Source of the DNA: Flavobacterium sp. MFBS3-15
Lineage (GTDB): Bacteria; Bacteroidota; Bacteroidia; Flavobacteriales; Flavobacteriaceae
Direction: 5' to 3'
DNA: 64,000 nucleotides
Assembly: GCF_026107645.2 (NCBI RefSeq)
Contig: NZ_JAPCHV010000009.1
Span: forward strand, 116,959 to 180,958
Part shown: piece after piece, positions 34,855 through 43,346 of the stretch
Layout of the letters: the number at the start of each line of letters is the position of its first letter
Position numbering within the stretch: position 1 is the stretch's first letter
Position numbers and translations under genes: made by a program
Notes under the pieces: model-generated
Database searches by the model: none
What the model was told of the DNA's origin: nothing
What the model saw: the letters and a program-made list of their open reading frames with translations, nothing else

Positions 34855-35514
34855 ATGAAAACCATTTCTTCTGTAGTAGAGCACTACATCAAAACTAAGC
34901 CGTTTTTGCTTAGTGCGCTCTCCCAGGGTATAATAAACCTTACCTCATTGGCCCGTAACATGATGCCCGAGCTCGAGCAGGAGCTGGGCAAGGATGTTAA
35001 GCAGGGTGCCGTGGTAATGTCGCTGAAAAGGCTGTCGGAAGACCTGGATTTCCGTGTGAACCACAAAATCGTTAAGGTACTGAAAGCCATTGGCGAAATT
35101 ACGGTTCGCTCATCGCTTACCGACTATACTTTCGCCGTAAGCGACACCATCCTCAACAAGCAGGCTGAGCTTATCGCCAAGATCAATGCCAACCCCGATG
35201 TGTTCTATACCTCGTCAAGGGGCGTAAACGAGACCAATGTGGTAGTCAGCTCTTCGATGAGCCATGTGGTAGACGGGCTATTTGCCGACGAAAAGCAGAT
35301 AGAACGTACCGATAACCTGGCTTCCATCACGGTAAAGCTGCCGAAAGACAACATTTCTACACCGGGCGTATATTACTACATCTTCCAAAGGCTGGCATGG
35401 GAAGGCATCATCATCAATGAGGTGATCTCTACGTCTTATGAGTTTACCATCCTGGTAAGCGAAGATGAGGTAGACATGGCCTTTAAAGTGATAAAAGACC
35501 TGAAGAGCCTTTAA
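34855..35514 (+). CDS. ACT-domain-like regulatory protein
   Basis: A 219-residue protein starting MKTISSVVEHYIKTKPFLLS at the ATG 34855. The N-terminal ~85 residues are helical (SQGIINLTSLARNMMPELEQ, GAVVMSLKRLSEDLDF), resembling a small DNA-binding or dimerisation unit. The rest resembles two ACT-like repeats (SLTDYTFAVSDTILNK; NLASITVKLPKDNISTPGVYYYIF, EGIIINEVISTSYEFTILVS). Related flavobacterial proteins are sometimes labelled aspartate kinase, but no kinase domain is present. It may be an amino-acid-sensing regulator. It ends at a strong terminator. Confidence 0.7.
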   Translation: MKTISSVVEHYIKTKPFLLSALSQGIINLTSLARNMMPELEQELGKDVKQGAVVMSLKRLSEDLDFRVNHKIVKVLKAIGEITVRSSLTDYTFAVSDTILNKQAELIAKINANPDVFYTSSRGVNETNVVVSSSMSHVVDGLFADEKQIERTDNLASITVKLPKDNISTPGVYYYIFQRLAWEGIIINEVISTSYEFTILVSEDEVDMAFKVIKDLKSL

Positions 35515-35537
35515 TCTTTACAGAATTACATAAACAG

Positions 35538-35569
35538 ATGCAGCGCGATAACCGCTGCATTTTGTTTTT
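35538..35569 (+). terminator. Terminator after ACT-like gene
   Basis: ATGCAGCG and CGCTGCAT (35538-35560) form a perfect 8-base stem with a short loop, then TTTGTTTTT. Confidence 0.8.
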
Positions 35570-35572
35570 AGC

Positions 35573-35580
35573 TACCTTTG
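35573..35580 (+). promoter_or_regulatory. -7 box of MBL-fold hydrolase gene
   Basis: TACCTTTG matches TAnnTTTG and is 17 bases before the ATG at 35598. No -33 TTG at normal spacing. Confidence 0.45.
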
Positions 35581-35597
35581 GGTATAACTCCACCTGA

Positions 35598-36692
35598 ATG
35601 ACCACAACCCTCATAATCGTTATCCTCCTCATTGCAGGTATAGCCGTATTCATGAAACAGCCGCAATTTGGCAAACTACCTTCCGGCCAAAGGCTCGAAA
35701 GGATCAAGCTGTCCCCTAATTACCGCGATGGCGAATTCCAAAACCTGAGCCACACGCCCAGCCTGAAGGAGGGCGTGAGCATGCCCCGCGTGCTGTACGA
35801 GTTCTTCTTCAACAAAAGCAAAAGGAGCCGGCCTAAATTACCACTGCCTTCGCAAAAAGTAAACCTGCACCGCCTCGCACCGGATGAGAATGTGCTGGTG
35901 TGGTTCGGCCATTCGTCCTACTTCATGCAGGTGGATGGTATAAAGCTGCTCGTCGACCCGGTTTTCAGTGGCAATGCCTCGCCGTTAAAATTTACGACCA
36001 AAGCATTTCCCGGGAGCGATGCATATACTGTAGAAGATTTTCCTGAAATCGATATCCTCATCATCACCCATGACCATTGGGACCATCTTGACTACGAAAC
36101 AGTACTGAAGCTGAAACCAAAAGTAAAGAAAGTCGTTACCGGCCTCGGCACTGCCGAACACCTTCAAACCTGGGGCTACGATATGGCTCTTGTGGAAGAA
36201 AGGGACTGGAACGAGACCATAAACTTCGGCAATGGCTTTACGATCCACACCACCCCGGCCCGCCATTTCGCCGGGCGGACCTTTACGCGCAACAAGGCAA
36301 TATGGATGTCGTTCGTACTGCAGACGCCATCATTCAGGATATTTTTGGGAGGCGATTCAGGCTACGACTATTTCTTTAAGGAAATTGGGGAAAGGTTCGG
36401 CCCGTTCGACCTGGCGGTGCTGGAATGTGGCCAGTACAATGTCAACTGGGAGTACATCCACATGCTGCCCGAACAGGTGGTTGCTGCCGCACAGGACCTG
36501 AAAACCAAAAAGCTGCTTCCGGTACACTGGGCCAAGTTTTCCCTCGCCCTCCACGACTGGGACGAACCCATAAAACGCGTAACCGCCGAAGCTGAAAAAC
36601 AAGGCATGCCGATACTAACGCCAATGATAGGGGAAAAGGTGAACCTCGAAAACCCGGGGGTGTTTAAGAAATGGTGGGAGGGATTGGAGTAG
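35598..36692 (+). CDS. MBL-fold metallo-hydrolase (UlaG/NAPE-PLD-like), membrane-anchored
   Basis: A 364-residue metallo-beta-lactamase-fold enzyme. Residues 1-20 form a membrane anchor or signal (TTTLIIVILLIAGIAVF). The metal motif is ITHDHWDHLDY near 155-165; WFGHSSYFMQVDGIKLLVDP, TPARHFAGRTF, FLGGDSGYDYFFKEIG and PVHWAKFSLALHDW supply the other ligands. This layout matches the UlaG/NAPE-PLD group, which includes phosphodiesterases acting on lipids. The substrate is inferred only at family level. It is convergent with the following gene, with a 2-base gap. Confidence 0.87.
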   Translation: MTTTLIIVILLIAGIAVFMKQPQFGKLPSGQRLERIKLSPNYRDGEFQNLSHTPSLKEGVSMPRVLYEFFFNKSKRSRPKLPLPSQKVNLHRLAPDENVLVWFGHSSYFMQVDGIKLLVDPVFSGNASPLKFTTKAFPGSDAYTVEDFPEIDILIITHDHWDHLDYETVLKLKPKVKKVVTGLGTAEHLQTWGYDMALVEERDWNETINFGNGFTIHTTPARHFAGRTFTRNKAIWMSFVLQTPSFRIFLGGDSGYDYFFKEIGERFGPFDLAVLECGQYNVNWEYIHMLPEQVVAAAQDLKTKKLLPVHWAKFSLALHDWDEPIKRVTAEAEKQGMPILTPMIGEKVNLENPGVFKKWWEGLE

Positions 36693-36694
36693 TT

Positions 36695-37759
36695 TTAGTT
36701 CTTTATAAATCGATTATAAACATTTCCACTTTTGATAAAATATATTCCGGCTTCCAAATATGAAACGTCAACTTTATTGCTGTCTATTTTAAAGGATTTT
36801 ATAATTTGACCATTTGGAGTCACAATTGATATATTTTCTCCTATTTCAAAATTTGATAAGGTTATATAAGTAGTTGTAGGGTTTGGAAATAGAATGCTTT
36901 TTCTCTTTAGGAATTCTCCGGTATTTAGATTTTCTAAATCAATTTTTGCCACTTTATTATAATCTCCCTCTTGTGTTGTTACAAACAAAGTATCGCTGTT
37001 AAAGACAATATCATACGTTCCTATAAAATTATCAATTGTAGCTAAAAGAGAATAGGTTTGTGTTTGGAGATTTAATTCGTAAACGGCATTATTTATTTCA
37101 CCACCTGTCAGATAAAATATATCATTATCCCCTTTTGCGAAACTAGTTCCGGTATGAGTCGTAATGGTTTCTTTTTCATAGTTTCCTGAACCTAAATTTA
37201 TTTTTGAAATTCCAGTTGATTCTGCGATATATAGAAAGTCATCATAAACTTTTAGACCGATTGTACTACCATTAATTCCTCCAACCCCTGTAATACCACT
37301 AGCTATTTGGACTAGAGATGCGGGAGAACTGCCTAAGTTAACTTTATAAATTTTATTGCCAACACTAATGTATAATTCATTATTCCTAAAAGCTAATCCA
37401 AATGTTTGATTTAGATTTATAAAATTTTCAAGTGAAATATTTGATTGAGTAGAATCAAATCGGTAAATACCCGCTGATCCGTTATAGGGCTTTGACAGAT
37501 AGACATAATCTCCTACCTTACAAATTCCTGTATAACCACTTCCTCCGATATTGAAAGTCTCGTAAGCTGAATCATTTACTGTTAAACTTTTCTTATGAAC
37601 CTTCCCAGTAAATGAAGATACAACGTATAGAAAGTTCTCGTCAATTGTCAAACCATAGCATCCATTAGAATCTGTTTCTAAAAAAGTGGAAACTGTTTGG
37701 GCTTTTAAATTAGTGAGACATAAAACAGTGATGATTTGAAAAAATAATAGTTTCTTCAT
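36695..37759 (-). CDS. Secreted beta-propeller-like protein with T9SS sorting domain
   Basis: A 354-residue exported protein; ATG 37759 gives MKKLLFFQIITVLC and cleavage near KAQ. The body has repeated propeller-type strands (YGLTIDENFLYVVSSF, GICKVGDYVYLSKPYNGSAG, GLAFRNNELYISVGNKIYKV, GLKVYDDFLYIAESTGISKI). The last ~65 residues from LFPNPTTTYITLSN, ending YFIKSGNVYNRFIKN, are a T9SS type A sorting domain. It is AT-rich (18 of 60 G+C in line 37201), unlike mfd next to it, so it may be acquired. Role unknown; binding or adhesion is possible. Confidence 0.8.
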   Translation of the reverse strand: MKKLLFFQIITVLCLTNLKAQTVSTFLETDSNGCYGLTIDENFLYVVSSFTGKVHKKSLTVNDSAYETFNIGGSGYTGICKVGDYVYLSKPYNGSAGIYRFDSTQSNISLENFINLNQTFGLAFRNNELYISVGNKIYKVNLGSSPASLVQIASGITGVGGINGSTIGLKVYDDFLYIAESTGISKINLGSGNYEKETITTHTGTSFAKGDNDIFYLTGGEINNAVYELNLQTQTYSLLATIDNFIGTYDIVFNSDTLFVTTQEGDYNKVAKIDLENLNTGEFLKRKSILFPNPTTTYITLSNFEIGENISIVTPNGQIIKSFKIDSNKVDVSYLEAGIYFIKSGNVYNRFIKN

Positions 37760-37837
37760 AAGACTATGATTTAGTGATTGAGGATAAACGTACAAAAAAT
37801 CTCAATACGTAATATACTATAATTGGCACTTAAGACT

Positions 37838-40800
37838 TTAGAGCTTGACTTCACCTTCAAACACCATCTCCAACAGCTCCAATGCCTTTTTCAGCGATTT
37901 CACATTCTCAAATGTCAGTAATAATCGTAACCCATTCTTCGTCTGCTTCTCCTTCATTTTAGATAATGTCGGGAATTGCTGTACAAACTTAAGCACCCTG
38001 CGGAAGGAAGCCGACTGGTAGTAATCGCTTTGTTGGTCACCCACAAAGTAGCCCACCATTTTGCCCTGCTTGAGCACCAGCTTTTCGAGGCCCATTTTGG
38101 TGGCGGCCCACTTGATGCGCATGCTCGTGAGGAGGGCCTGTGCCTGTTTCGGTAATGGCCCGAAACGGTCGATGAGCTTCTGCTCGAAGGCGATAAGCCC
38201 GGCCTCGTCCTTAATGGCGCCAAGGTCGTTGTACAGGTTGAGCCTTTCGGTGATGTTGTTGATGTATTCGTCGGGGAACAGCAGCTCGAAGTCGGTATCG
38301 ATCTGGAGGTCCTTTACATATTCCTTTTCAGTCGTTTCGTCGCCATCGTCATACAGATCCTTGAACTCATTCTCCTTCAGTTCCTCAATGGCTTCGTTCA
38401 TGATCTTCTGGTAGGTCTCAAACCCGATCTCGTTGATGAAACCACTCTGCTCGCCGCCTAAAAGGTCGCCCGCACCACGTATCTCAAGGTCTTTCATGGC
38501 AATGTTGAATCCGCTGCCCAGCTCGCTGAACTGCTCCAGCGCCTGTATGCGCTTGCGGGCATCTTCGGTCATTGCGCTATATGGCGGTGCGATGAAATAA
38601 CAGAATGCCTTTTTGTTGCTCCGGCCCACGCGCCCTCGCATCTGGTGCAGGTCGGAAAGCCCGAAATTATTCGCATTATTTATGAATATGGTGTTGGCAT
38701 TCGGCACGTCCAGCCCGCTCTCGATGATGGTCGTGGCGACCAATACATCGAAGTCGCCCTCCATAAAGGCCAGCATCAGCTCTTCCAGCTTTTTGCCATC
38801 CATCTGCCCGTGGCCTACGCCCACTTTGGCGCCCGGCACGAGGCGTTGTATCATTCCGGCTACTTCCTTGATGTTCTCAATCCGGTTATGGATAAAGAAC
38901 ACCTGCCCGCCGCGCTGTATCTCGTACGAAATGGCATCGCGTATCACTTCTTCATTAAAGCCCACCACCTGGCTCTCGATAGGATAGCGGTTGGGTGGCG
39001 GCGTGGTGATTACCGAAAGGTCCCGCGCAGCCATGAGTGAGAATTGCAGTGTCCTCGGTATCGGGGTGGCTGTAAGTGTAAGGGTATCCACATTGGCGGC
39101 AATGGTCTTGAGCTTGTCTTTTACGTTGACGCCGAATTTCTGTTCTTCGTCTACGATAAGCAATCCAAGGTCTTTGAACTTTACTCCCTTGCCAACCAAC
39201 TGGTGCGTGCCTATAAGTATGTCCAGCCTGCCTTCTTCAAGCTGTTTCAGGGTATCTGCCTTTTGCTTTGCCGTGCGGAAACGGTTCAGGTACCCGACAC
39301 TTACGGGCATGTCTTTAAGCCGCTCTTTAAATGTGCGGTAATGCTGGTAGGCGAGTATGGTAGTGGGCACGAGCACAGCCACCTGCTTGCCGTTATCAAC
39401 GGCTTTAAAGGCAGCACGTATGGCGACTTCCGTCTTACCGAAGCCCACATCGCCGCAAACGAGGCGGTCCATGGGGCGTTCGCTTTCCATGTCGGCCTTC
39501 ACATCGCGGGTCGCGGTGATCTGGTCGGGTGTATCTTCATAAATGAAAGACGATTCGAGTTCTGCCTGCAAATAGCTGTCCGGAGCATACTGGAAACCTT
39601 TCTCCAGCCTGCGCTTGGCGTACAGTTGGATAAGGTTGAAGGCAATGTGCTTAACGCGTGCCTTGGTCTTTTGCTTTAGGGCTTTCCAGGCTCCGGAACC
39701 GAGTTTGTATATCTTGGGGGGTGCGCCGTCTTTCCCGTTGTATTTGGATATTTTGTGCAGCGAGTGGATGCTCACATACACAATGTCATTGTCGGCATAC
39801 ACCAGCTTGATGGCTTCCTGCGTGCGGCCTTCTACCTGAATCTTCTGCAGCCCTCCGAACTTCCCGATGCCGTGGTCGATGTGCGTTACATAATCGCCAA
39901 CCGACAGTGAGTTGAGTTCCTTGAGTGTAATGGTCTGCTTTTTCGAATAACCGTTCTTGATGCTGAATTTGTGGTAGCGCTCGAAGATCTGGTGGTCGGT
40001 GTAGCAGGCAATCTGGTTTTCTTCGTCTGTGAATCCTTCATAGATTGGGAAGACGATCGTTTTATACTGCTTCCGCGTGTTCTCGTGGTTGGCCTCGTCC
40101 AGGGTTTCGAAGATGTCGTCAAAACGTTTGGCCTGCGCCTCATTCGAGCAGAACAGGTAGTTCTTAAACCCGTTATGGTGGTTTTCGTGCAGGTTGTTCA
40201 GCAGCAGGTCGAACTGTTTGTTGAACGACGGCTGCGGCTGTATGTGGAATTCGAATGCCTGGCTAATTTTGAAGGTAGCACGGTTGCCCAGTTCCACAAT
40301 GGTAAAGTCGAGCGCTTTTTTCAGGAATGCCTGCTGGTTGAGGAACAGCTCTTCCGGTGACGCGTGCTTCAGGTCTTTGGACAATTTTGCGAAAGCTTCA
40401 TTGGCCTTGCCGAAAAGGATGTCCAGCTGCGCCAGTGATGCCTCGCTGTCCTTTATGAATATGACTGTTTTTTCACTGATGTATTCCAGGAAGCTTTCCC
40501 TGTTTTCCTGCAAAAATTTATTCTCAACGTTGGGGATAACGGTAATTTTCTTCTTCTTTTCCAATGACAATTGCGAGGCCACATCAAAGGTACGGATGCT
40601 GTCTACCTCGTTGCCGAAAAATTCGATTCGGTACGGGTTGTCATTCGAAAATGAGAAGACATCCACAATACCACCGCGTACGGAGAATTCCCCCGGTTCG
40701 GACACGAAATCCACCCGGCGGAACTCATATTCGAACAGCACCTCGTTGATGAAGTCGATGGATACCATGTCGCCCGTTGCAATCTTGAGCGTATTTTTTT

Positions 40801-41212
40801 CGAGTTCCTTGCGCGTTACCACTTTTTCAAAAAGCGCCTCGGCATAGGATACGATGATGGCCGGTTTTTTGCGCGAGTTGATGCGGTTGAGCACCTCGGC
40901 ACGCAACAGTATGTTGGCATTGTCGGTTTCCTCTATCTGGTAGGGGCGGCGGTAGGAGCCGGGGTAAAACAGCACGTCCTGGTCGCCTGTCAGCTGCTCC
41001 AGGTCGTTAAGGTAATAAGCAGCCTCTTCCTTGTCCTTCAGGATGAGGAGGAACGGCAGCTCGCTCTGGCGGAACAGCGGGTCGATGACAAAAGACAGCG
41101 AAGAGCCCAAAAGACCCTTTACCTGCAGTTTGTTCTCCGGTTTCGCGATAGCGTCGGCAATCTGCTTTACTTTGGGCGACTGCCCGTATTTATCTAAAAA
41201 TTCAGGTTTCAA
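37838..41212 (-). CDS. mfd: Transcription-repair coupling factor Mfd
   Basis: Removes RNA polymerase stalled at DNA lesions and recruits UvrA. The 1124-residue protein has the UvrB-like N-terminal module (GLLGSSLSFVIDPLFRQSEL, EEAAYYLNDLEQLTG), the RNAP-interacting CarD-like domain (LNSLSVGDYVTHIDHGIGKF), the translocase RecG-like ATPase (Walker A VCGDVGFGKTEVAIR; Walker B LLIVDEEQKFG; QMRGRVGRSNKKAFCYF) and a TRCF C-terminal domain. The start codon is TTG at 41212, whose TTGA overlaps the TGA of the upstream lipoprotein gene, implying translational coupling. No other start is nearby. Confidence 0.96.
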   Translation of the reverse strand: MKPEFLDKYGQSPKVKQIADAIAKPENKLQVKGLLGSSLSFVIDPLFRQSELPFLLILKDKEEAAYYLNDLEQLTGDQDVLFYPGSYRRPYQIEETDNANILLRAEVLNRINSRKKPAIIVSYAEALFEKVVTRKELEKNTLKIATGDMVSIDFINEVLFEYEFRRVDFVSEPGEFSVRGGIVDVFSFSNDNPYRIEFFGNEVDSIRTFDVASQLSLEKKKKITVIPNVENKFLQENRESFLEYISEKTVIFIKDSEASLAQLDILFGKANEAFAKLSKDLKHASPEELFLNQQAFLKKALDFTIVELGNRATFKISQAFEFHIQPQPSFNKQFDLLLNNLHENHHNGFKNYLFCSNEAQAKRFDDIFETLDEANHENTRKQYKTIVFPIYEGFTDEENQIACYTDHQIFERYHKFSIKNGYSKKQTITLKELNSLSVGDYVTHIDHGIGKFGGLQKIQVEGRTQEAIKLVYADNDIVYVSIHSLHKISKYNGKDGAPPKIYKLGSGAWKALKQKTKARVKHIAFNLIQLYAKRRLEKGFQYAPDSYLQAELESSFIYEDTPDQITATRDVKADMESERPMDRLVCGDVGFGKTEVAIRAAFKAVDNGKQVAVLVPTTILAYQHYRTFKERLKDMPVSVGYLNRFRTAKQKADTLKQLEEGRLDILIGTHQLVGKGVKFKDLGLLIVDEEQKFGVNVKDKLKTIAANVDTLTLTATPIPRTLQFSLMAARDLSVITTPPPNRYPIESQVVGFNEEVIRDAISYEIQRGGQVFFIHNRIENIKEVAGMIQRLVPGAKVGVGHGQMDGKKLEELMLAFMEGDFDVLVATTIIESGLDVPNANTIFINNANNFGLSDLHQMRGRVGRSNKKAFCYFIAPPYSAMTEDARKRIQALEQFSELGSGFNIAMKDLEIRGAGDLLGGEQSGFINEIGFETYQKIMNEAIEELKENEFKDLYDDGDETTEKEYVKDLQIDTDFELLFPDEYINNITERLNLYNDLGAIKDEAGLIAFEQKLIDRFGPLPKQAQALLTSMRIKWAATKMGLEKLVLKQGKMVGYFVGDQQSDYYQSASFRRVLKFVQQFPTLSKMKEKQTKNGLRLLLTFENVKSLKKALELLEMVFEGEVKL

Positions 41213-41889
41213 TTTTGCTTTTTTATAAATCCGTTGCCCGGAGATAGGGAACGCTGGGGTACCATTCGTGGCCTTTGCGAAGGTGTTGTAGTGGTTGCCG
41301 GTGGCTGTGGTTGTGCTTCGGGGTTGGCGTGGCGCACAGTATCGAGCGCGCGAAGCATTTCCTCTTCGCCTATTTCTTTCGGTATTTCCTTTATGCGGAT
41401 CATTTCGTCAAACTGGTTGAAGATGGAGGCGGTTTCATAATTGATGCCTGCCATGATCTCAAAAACTTTGGTTGTAGGCACAGGGTCCACGCCCACAAAG
41501 GTGTGCAGCGACTTTATTTTGGTTACCAGCACGTCAAAACGGCTGCTTACTTGTGGCTTCCTGAAGTTCAACGGTATGGTGTTTCGTGCCAGTTCCGTCT
41601 TCCGTACCAGCTCTTTGGTTTTTTGGCGAAAGGCCGCCAGGTCGCCTGTTGGTTTTTGTGCCAGTTCGCTTTTCAGCTGTTCCCATTCGCCCCACACGCC
41701 CATCTGTTGCTGTACTTTGGCCGACGGCACAGGTATGCTGAACTTCCAGCCTTTGGCGAGGGCCTTAACTATGGAGTCGTTTTGCCTCTCTATCCTTTTG
41801 GCCTGGGCCACACGTTTTTCCTGGTCGTCTTCGCAGGAAAAAAGCATTGTGGAAAGCACAAGGACGGCAATTATCTTTAGGTATTTCAT
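41209..41889 (-). CDS. Putative lipoprotein of unknown function
   Basis: A 226-residue protein. ATG 41889 is preferred: MKYLKIIAVLVLSTMLFSC then EDDQEKR gives a lipoprotein signal with Cys at 19; a longer frame upstream lacks a signal. The mature part is helical and charged (KRIERQNDSIVKALAKGWKF, LKSELAQKPTGDLAAFRQK), with a proline-rich, basic C-terminal tail (PQPPATTTTPSQRPRMVPQR). Family not recognised. Its stop overlaps the mfd TTG start. Confidence 0.72.
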   Translation of the reverse strand: MKYLKIIAVLVLSTMLFSCEDDQEKRVAQAKRIERQNDSIVKALAKGWKFSIPVPSAKVQQQMGVWGEWEQLKSELAQKPTGDLAAFRQKTKELVRKTELARNTIPLNFRKPQVSSRFDVLVTKIKSLHTFVGVDPVPTTKVFEIMAGINYETASIFNQFDEMIRIKEIPKEIGEEEMLRALDTVRHANPEAQPQPPATTTTPSQRPRMVPQRSLSPGNGFIKKQN

Positions 41890-42146
41890 TTTCTTTAAGT
41901 TGACAGCAAATTTACAAATGTTAGGCCAAAATGCCTGCTGTGTTTTGAATTTCTTTAAGGAACGGATTTTACACCAATCATTATACGGCAAGAGCCGGAA
42001 GGTTTTTAAATCTTTCAGGCCCGACGGGTCAGTATTGTAATGCTGATTTTATGAATAATACGATTGACACCTGTTTTAAATCACAATCTTTTAAAAAATT
42101 GTTAGAACCGCATTGCAAAAGAATGAATATCATAATTCGAAACCGC

Positions 42147-42154
42147 TATATTTG
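42147..42154 (+). promoter_or_regulatory. -7 box of threonine dehydrogenase gene
   Basis: TATATTTG matches TAnnTTTG and lies 20 bases before the ATG at 42175. The ~280-base divergent spacer from the lipoprotein ATG (41889) holds no gene. Confidence 0.5.
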
Positions 42155-42174
42155 CACTGCAAACTACACGACTC

Positions 42175-43122
42175 ATGGCAAAAATACTCATCATAGGCGC
42201 CTGCGGGCAAATTGGTACCGAACTTACTAAAAAACTGCGCAGCATTTACGGGAAAGACGAAGTGATCGCTTCCGATGTGCGTAAAGGCGATGTGGAATTT
42301 GTCGCTTCCGGGCCTTTTGAGGTTGTGAATGCACTTGATTTCAACCAGGTGCAGGCCGTGATTGAGCAATATAACGTAGAAGATGTGTACCTGATGGCGG
42401 CACTGCTTTCGGCAACAGCCGAAAAGAACCCTGCATTCGCCTGGGACCTGAACATGAACTCGCTGTTCCATGTACTGAACCTTGCCAAAGCAGGAAAGAT
42501 AAAAAAAATATTCTGGCCGTCCAGCATTGCGGTGTTCGGGCCTACTACACCCAAGCAAAATACCCCGCAATATACCGTAATGGAGCCATCAACCGTTTAT
42601 GGCATCTCCAAGCAGTCGGGCGAGCGTTGGGGCGAATACTACCACAACATTTACGGTGTCGACATCCGCAGCATACGATATCCGGGCCTTATCAGCTGGT
42701 CGACCCCTCCGGGCGGCGGCACTACCGATTATGCCGTGGATATATACCATAAAGCTTTGGCCGATGGCAAGTACACCTGCTTCCTGAGCGAAGAGACCCG
42801 CCTGCCCATGATGTATATGGACGATGCCATACGCGCCACGGTAGAGATCATGCAGGCTCCCGCCGGGAACATAAAAATCCGTTCGTCATACAACCTTTCG
42901 GCAATGGATTTTACGCCGGAAGAGATTGCCGAAGCCATCAAAAAGCACATCCCGGATTTCACCATTGACTATGCGCCGGATTTCCGCCAGAAAATTGCCG
43001 ACAGCTGGCCGCAAAGCATTGACGACAGTAATGCAAGGCAGGACTGGGGGTGGAAGCACGATTTCGACCTCGAAGCGATGACAGCCGACATGCTGGAGCA
43101 TCTTGCCGGGGAGAAGGGGTAA
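42175..43122 (+). CDS. L-threonine 3-dehydrogenase, short-chain (epimerase-like) type
   Basis: A 315-residue extended-SDR enzyme. The NAD motif is GACGQIGTEL at about 8-17, the catalytic Ser is in WPSSIAVFGPTTP and the YxxxK is YGISK near 142-146. TPPGGGTTDYAVDIYHKAL and TRLPMMYMDDAIRATVEIM match the short-chain threonine dehydrogenases known from flavobacteria and archaea, which oxidise L-threonine to 2-amino-3-oxobutyrate. UDP-sugar epimerase activity is less likely given those segments. Confidence 0.88.
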   Translation: MAKILIIGACGQIGTELTKKLRSIYGKDEVIASDVRKGDVEFVASGPFEVVNALDFNQVQAVIEQYNVEDVYLMAALLSATAEKNPAFAWDLNMNSLFHVLNLAKAGKIKKIFWPSSIAVFGPTTPKQNTPQYTVMEPSTVYGISKQSGERWGEYYHNIYGVDIRSIRYPGLISWSTPPGGGTTDYAVDIYHKALADGKYTCFLSEETRLPMMYMDDAIRATVEIMQAPAGNIKIRSSYNLSAMDFTPEEIAEAIKKHIPDFTIDYAPDFRQKIADSWPQSIDDSNARQDWGWKHDFDLEAMTADMLEHLAGEKG

Positions 43123-43149
43123 TCCTATACCGGACATTTTCCGGGTTAA

Positions 43150-43275
43150 CTTCACCCCGACTCTCTCCAAAGGAGAGGGAGGAGCTTCCCTCATTGGAGG
43201 TCTTATTCTTAAACAATGATATTACGTAATACCCAACTGGCTCCCCTCTCCTTTGGAGAGGGGCTGGGGGTGAGG
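43150..43275. repeat. CTCCAAAGGAGA-type repeat, fullest copy
   Basis: Left arm 43150-43185 (CTTCACCCCGACTCTCTCC...) and right arm 43240-43275 (...GGGCTGGGGGTGAGG) are imperfect inverted copies of 36 bases, each containing a CTCTCC-AAAGGAGAG stem. The ~54-base centre is unrelated AT-rich DNA. It fills most of the gap between the threonine dehydrogenase and the TPR-HTH gene. Confidence 0.8.
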
Positions 43276-43346
43276 TCTATAAAAGAATTACACTGAGTAT
43301 ATTTTTTTCTATCTTGCGGCAGGCTAAGCCATCTCCTTGTCCCGCT

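Noticed and set aside
23380..43275. ~10 kb periodicity of the CTCCAAAGG repeats (23.4, 33.3, 43.2 kb)
   Set aside because: Only three points, and no copy at 13 or 53 kb; most likely chance.
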